This document shows positions 59,966 through 64,000 of a DNA stretch of 64,000 nt, piece by piece (within the stretch, counting starts at the first letter, position 1; the number at the start of each line of letters is the position of its first letter). This DNA comes from Helopsaltes ochotensis (Eukaryota > Chordata > Aves > Passeriformes > Locustellidae). The position numbers and the translations under genes are program-made. The DNA lies in assembly GCA_013400155.1 (NCBI GenBank), contig VXBM01000563.1, forward strand, positions 114,817 through 178,816, in the 5' to 3' direction. Below the pieces are notes generated by a model. It was not told the DNA's origin, did no database searches, and saw nothing but the letters and a program-made list of their open reading frames with translations.

Positions 59966-62900
59966 CTACAACCAAAACACTTGTCAGGAGTGCTGCCAGA
60001 CCAGGAGAATTGCACTTCTGGGCATTGCAGTACAATTTATCAGCTATTCTCCTCTTCCTTAGAAATTTGTTCCCAGGTGTACAGCTGCAATGCACTCTTA
60101 CACAGAGAATTACTAGGAAAAAAGAATTGAAAGCAGTTTGATGGCATGAATTGCACGGGATTTCTCTAGCTAGACTGACCCTGTAATACCTGGAGTGTAT
60201 TCCTCCTATATGGTCTGTATTAAATGATGTTTACCAGCCTTCATTGCACACGCACCAGGCACTAGTGAACACAAACACTTACACCTACCCCTCACCTCCC
60301 AAGGAAAAGACGTGGCAGCTACTGGAAGCCAAGGTCAGAACCACGTACTGACAGACAAAGTGTAACTCTGCCCTCCAGGGATCTCTGGAAGTTCACTCAG
60401 CTCTCTGCATCTCCAAAGATACGTTCATTTTTAGGTTTGAGGCTCTGTCTGTGAGACACAGTCTGTAAACTTGCAAATGCTGGCAAGAATTCCTGTTTCT
60501 CCCTCCTTCCCTTTACCTGTTCCATGGGAATTCCCAGCTCTGCTTTCAGTCGTCTCTGTGCTGCTCTCCGAACACCAATGGCTTCGTTTTCTTCCAGTTC
60601 TTGTGGGTGGCTTAGAGGATGGCTGCAGCAAGTGTTGGTGAAACAATCTGCAAGAAGTTTGGATCAGTCCATTTCTGACACCTATTAAGGCCTGGGGAAA
60701 AAACCCCAAAAAACCCACAACACCAAAATCCCCCAGAGGCAAAGGCCAGTTACTCAACACATGACGGCTTCAATTCTCTTTTGCAGAGAGGGGGCACAGA
60801 AAGAGAATGTGAGCACCTCTTATTTTCTTTTATATATTTTGCACTGGGATTTGCCTCTGCCAAGCACTACTTTGTAGGTTGGTGTTTGATACACATGAGG
60901 ACAGGCATTCTTATCCCCAATACACCTACTTAGAGAGCTGGTCCATAAAGACCTTGTTTACCTCTCAAATGCTAATTAAAATTACTTTTGGGAGTTTATT
61001 CATAGCAGGATAATGAAAAATATTCCCAGAGTATCAAAAACAGCTGGTAGTAAGTGGAATTAAATACAAAGTTTACACCTGTGTTTAAAGGACAACCTAT
61101 CCATACTCTGTGTCAACCTTTTGTCTATAAAAGTCGAGCTCAAAAGCATCTAAAATAGTTAAGAATATTTACAAACCACATTTGAGCATTTTGACTGGTT
61201 AGCAGAAAAGGAAAAAATTAAAAACAATCTCTAAAGTAAAGATTCCCTCGGAAAAAAGAAAAAGGTCTTCTTTCCTCAAGTTGGAAACACTTGATTTTGT
61301 TTTTCATTGAAAATTGTGCAACAGAGAGCTTCATGCTCCCTCCTGCATGCTTCATGTAAGCTATTTCTGTTTGACTCCCCTCCTTATTTTTATGCCTCTC
61401 TGTTTGCATTTGACATTAATAGTTCAGGAGTGTTCAAAAGTCATGAACTGCACGGTTTGGCCACAGTCTCACTTCTGGCAGAGGTAAAGAAGTGTTGGCT
61501 AAGACAACACAGACAAAGGTCCACACATCTCCCAGGCCATTTCTTCAACTCCAATAAATGTCTTGCAGCACAGGGGGTAAACACCACACCCTCTGCCCTT
61601 GCATGGACAGGATCAAACATGTCAGGGAACAACAGTTTCTCAATTAAAAAAAAATATATAAAACAATTCATGAGTGTTCCCATTCTCTTACTTCACCCCC
61701 AAGATGTCTTGAACTCTCAAAAGTATTGAAAGCATGTCCTTTTCAAAGTAGTAAATTCTAAAACCTCAGAATGAGTTACACTGCAGGATCAGACTGACAT
61801 ATTTTTTTTAATATATTGATCTAAATAAAACATTTATATAAATACAATGTTTCAGTACCAACCTGGAAATGTAATTTTTGCATTTGACCTCTGCTGCAGC
61901 AGCAGTTTATTTTCCGTATTAAATAAGAAAACACTGAAAGCCCGGTGCAGTAAACCTAAAAGAAAAAAACACCCAAACAAACAGCAAAACTGAGATATTT
62001 AATAGAAGAGAAAAAAACATATGAAGACAGTTAAGGGCTTATAATGGCCTCATTTTTACATAATCCAATTTAAAATTAATATATGTTAAACCCCAGGGAT
62101 TTGATAAATAACTCAAGTGCTATTATTCAGATTTCTATGCCAGCTTATGCAAAAAATGAAATTAGAAGAGTTCCTAGAACAAAAATGCAACAGAGGAGTT
62201 CTTCCAAACTCAGTCAGTTCACCATTCTGAATGTACATTTGGGCAAGCTTCCAAGGAGCCTGGCACGCATAAATTTACAATCAAAAAGAAATAACTTGAA
62301 AATTCCTAAGAAACTGTATGGAATTTCAAGACCCTTCAAGAATTGCAAAAGTAGAAGGAAAATAGGCTCCATTAAAAACACTATAATTGCTGTTTTCTTC
62401 ACCTTTTGAGTCTGTGATTCCTCACTCTTCAGGAAGATGCTTCCCCATAGCACATAAAAAGAGGTCCCACACTACCATGAGAGACTGTTGAATCTGACCA
62501 ACCTCAAGTAAACCCAAAATCAGTTAAACCCTTTCCTATGAGCAGTGTTTGAAGTAGAACTCTGGGTGAACTACTTCAAAATTAAATCCTTTTCTACTTG
62601 AAAAGAACTCAGCAAAGAAGCAAAAGGCATTCTTTAGAAAAAGCTACATAGAATCAGGTATCCATAATAGGAAAAAATACTACCTTATCTTCAAAACATG
62701 ATTAAAAATATTTATCAAGCTTGTACACGCAATCACACATTTCTCTCCTTGGCAATTGCCTCCAATTGAGTGTTCCTGCATTCTAAGGAATTTTAACATT
62801 AAATATTTTATGCTGAGGAGAAGAGGCCTATGGGGAGGTACTCGCTCTGGTTTGATCCAATGCTCACCTGAGATTAAAGCTTTAATTTAATCATGACTAC

Positions 62901-63099
62901 ACATCTGAAAATATTTAATCAACTCAATGGTTCAATTAGACGATAAGCAAGCCACACCTTTGTCAATGTTTTCATTTAAGTGACAGTTTTTCTTGGTCTC
63001 TGCTCCAATCTTATTGTCATTTTCATCGATAAGGATGCACATCTCTGCCAAGAGCTGCACCTGCTGCTCATCCAGGTGATCTGTGTTTACTTCTGGCAT
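59648..63099 (-). CDS. IDI1: IDI1, isopentenyl-diphosphate delta-isomerase 1
   Basis: Four exons join to 684 nt, 227 residues, the length of the human cytosolic/peroxisomal isoform. The enzyme interconverts isopentenyl and dimethylallyl diphosphate in the mevalonate pathway toward sterols and isoprenoids, using Mg2+/Zn2+. Nudix fold: the catalytic cysteine is Cys86 in TNTCCSHPL, the catalytic acid Glu148 in WGEHEIDYI, and a Nudix-like helix RRAAQRRLKAELGI is intact. The C-terminus HRM resembles the YRM peroxisomal-type signal of human IDI1. The ATG at 63099 has G at -3. The frame stays open upstream in the same exon, so an N-terminally extended (leader-bearing) form is possible; its first exon is not visible. 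Exons on the minus strand: 63099-62958, 61955-61863, 60647-60517, 59965-59648. Confidence 0.97.
60517..60647 (-). CDS. IDI1: IDI1 coding exon with catalytic cysteine
   Basis: Residues 79-122: DCFTNTCCSHPLSHPQELEE, then the RRAAQRRLKAELGIPMEQ helix. Human has Gly at the split codon where Asp79 is read here. Acceptor TTCTTGCAG, donor CAG|GTAAAG. Confidence 0.96.
61863..61955 (-). CDS. IDI1: IDI1 coding exon, beta-strand core
   Basis: Residues 48 (split) to 78: LLHRAFSVFLFNTENKLLLQ, QRSNAKITFP. Acceptor TCTTTTAG, donor CCAG|GTTGGT; phase 1 at both ends. Confidence 0.96.
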
Positions 63100-63121
63100 C
63101 GCGATGGTAGCACAGGTTCTA
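62958..63121 (-). CDS. IDI1: IDI1 exon with start codon
   Basis: From the acceptor CTGTCTTCAG the exon has 22 nt before the ATG (63099), then residues 1-47 (MPEVNTDHLDEQQVQLLAEM, CILIDENDNKIGAETKK). The donor AAAG|GTGTGG is non-ideal but fixed by phase. The 22 nt are open in frame (RTCATIA before Met), so translation could start upstream. Confidence 0.94.
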
Positions 63122-63604
63122 CTGAAGACAGACAATGAAGAGTCATTCACTAAAAACAGCATCCATAAGGTTCTGAGCAGAGTGTGAGAAATAACCTAAT
63201 GGCTTGTTTCTCTGACATGGTGCAAATTACCCACCAATTTTATTTTAAGAGGGTTTACATGCTTTTAGCTTCCTGAAATTTCTTATCCACAACACAAACA
63301 TAGCAACACTCGGCAGGTGCTTGAAACATTTTTTTTTCCCCAAGAAGCCCTCGCAGCAGCTGCTGCAGGACAGCCATGCCAAACCGAGCCTAACATTTTT
63401 ATAGGCTCTCAGTGGCAGGAATTCCAGTCCCAAACGTCAAGCTGTGCACCACTAACTCTGGCTACATTTATAACTCCTGGCATCCTGTGCACGAGGATTC
63501 TCCTCTCCACACGTCGTTAAAGGCTCGGTAACAGGGTTTCAACCCGAGGCACCTCCAAAGCAGCACCCGCCCTGCCCCAAGCCTCCTCTGCCGGGGGCGT
63601 GCTC
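63122..63604. other. IDI1 intron 1 sequence, nothing else seen
   Basis: Between the IDI1 start-codon exon and the CR1 at the right edge. I find no first exon or promoter for IDI1 here, so both probably lie beyond 64000. Confidence 0.55.
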
Positions 63605-64000
63605 CCAAAGAATCCCGGAATGGGTCAAGTTGGAAGCGACCACAGGCGGTCCCCTGGCGACCCTCCCTGCTCTGCCTGGGTCACCCCAGAGCACACAGCA
63701 CAAGTGCATTCAGACAGTCCTGCAGTATCCCCGGGAGGGAGGCTCCACACCGGGCAACCTGTTCCAGAGCACGGTCGCCTACACGGGAAAGGAGCTCATC
63801 CTCACGCTCAGTTGCAAATTCCTGGGCAGCAGTTTCTGCCCGCTGCCTCTCGTCTTATTGCTCGGCAATGAGGACCGTTCCCTTAGCACCCTCCCACAGA
63901 TATTTGTAGGCATTAATGATGTCTCATCTCAGCTGTCTCTCCTCGAGATGAACAGACCCGGCCCCCTCAGCCTTTACTTCTAAGAGATGCGCCAGTCCCT
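63605..64000 (-). mobile_element. CR1 LINE, antisense, runs off right edge
   Basis: AATCCCGGAATGGGTCAAGT begins an antisense CR1 3' region, followed by CAGACAGTCCTGCAGTATCC, GGCAACCTGTTCCAGAGCAC, TTTCTGCCCGCTGCCTCTCG and CGAGATGAACAGACCCGGCC. It is GC-richer and of a different CR1 subtype from the other copies, with a TCCAGACAG-type segment. Confidence 0.88.

Noticed and set aside
1..64000. tRNA genes, rRNA, CRISPR arrays, bacterial operons and viral genes
   Set aside because: No tRNA B-box-like arms, rRNA stretches, regularly spaced repeats or recognisable viral proteins were seen; the window is ordinary vertebrate nuclear DNA.

Overview
This looks like a piece of a bird nuclear genome. Two vertebrate genes are readable exon by exon. 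Their proteins are close to the human family members, with short introns (several of 77-110 bp). The interspersed repeats I recognise are all CR1-type LINEs: short pieces with the typical ATTCTRTG-like 3' tail, in both orientations. Low repeat density, CR1 and compact introns fit Aves. Crocodilians or turtles are a less likely alternative. Gene order matches human 10p15.3 (LARP4B - GTPBP4 - IDI - WDR37).

Layout. Positions 1-430 are a CpG-rich island with a polypurine tract at the window edge, possibly the promoter of the left-hand neighbour; no exon is provable there. From about 0.4 to 45.2 kb the DNA is AT-rich and mostly without recognisable genes. It holds several CR1 fragments, simple repeats, a CCAAT/TATA-like core promoter near 12.8 kb, exon-like segments on the + strand at 15.0-17.9 kb, an orphan CpG island with a 14-bp tandem repeat at 29.9-30.3 kb, and a possible undescribed minus-strand gene at 24.1-25.6 kb. 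That candidate has a terminal exon with stop codon and poly(A) signal, a preceding in-phase mini-exon, and an exon-sized 140-bp segment that also exists as a 74%-identical gap-free copy 2,137 bp away.

From 45.5 to 56.9 kb lies the complete GTPBP4 (NOG1) gene on the + strand. It starts in a CpG island with a perfect TCTCGCGAGA element and has 17 coding exons that join to a 631-residue nucleolar GTPase of 60S ribosome assembly. From 59.05 to 63.12 kb, convergent on the minus strand, lie the four coding exons of IDI1 (isopentenyl-diphosphate delta-isomerase). They join to a 227-residue enzyme; its 5' noncoding exon and promoter lie at or beyond the right edge. A CR1 element fills the last 400 bases.

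The two named genes do not share a pathway (ribosome biogenesis versus isoprenoid/sterol synthesis). They are neighbours by conserved synteny and share an intergenic region of about 2.2 kb between their 3' ends. All exon joins were made by hand from splice consensus, reading-frame continuity and remembered family sequence; no alignment program or database was used.
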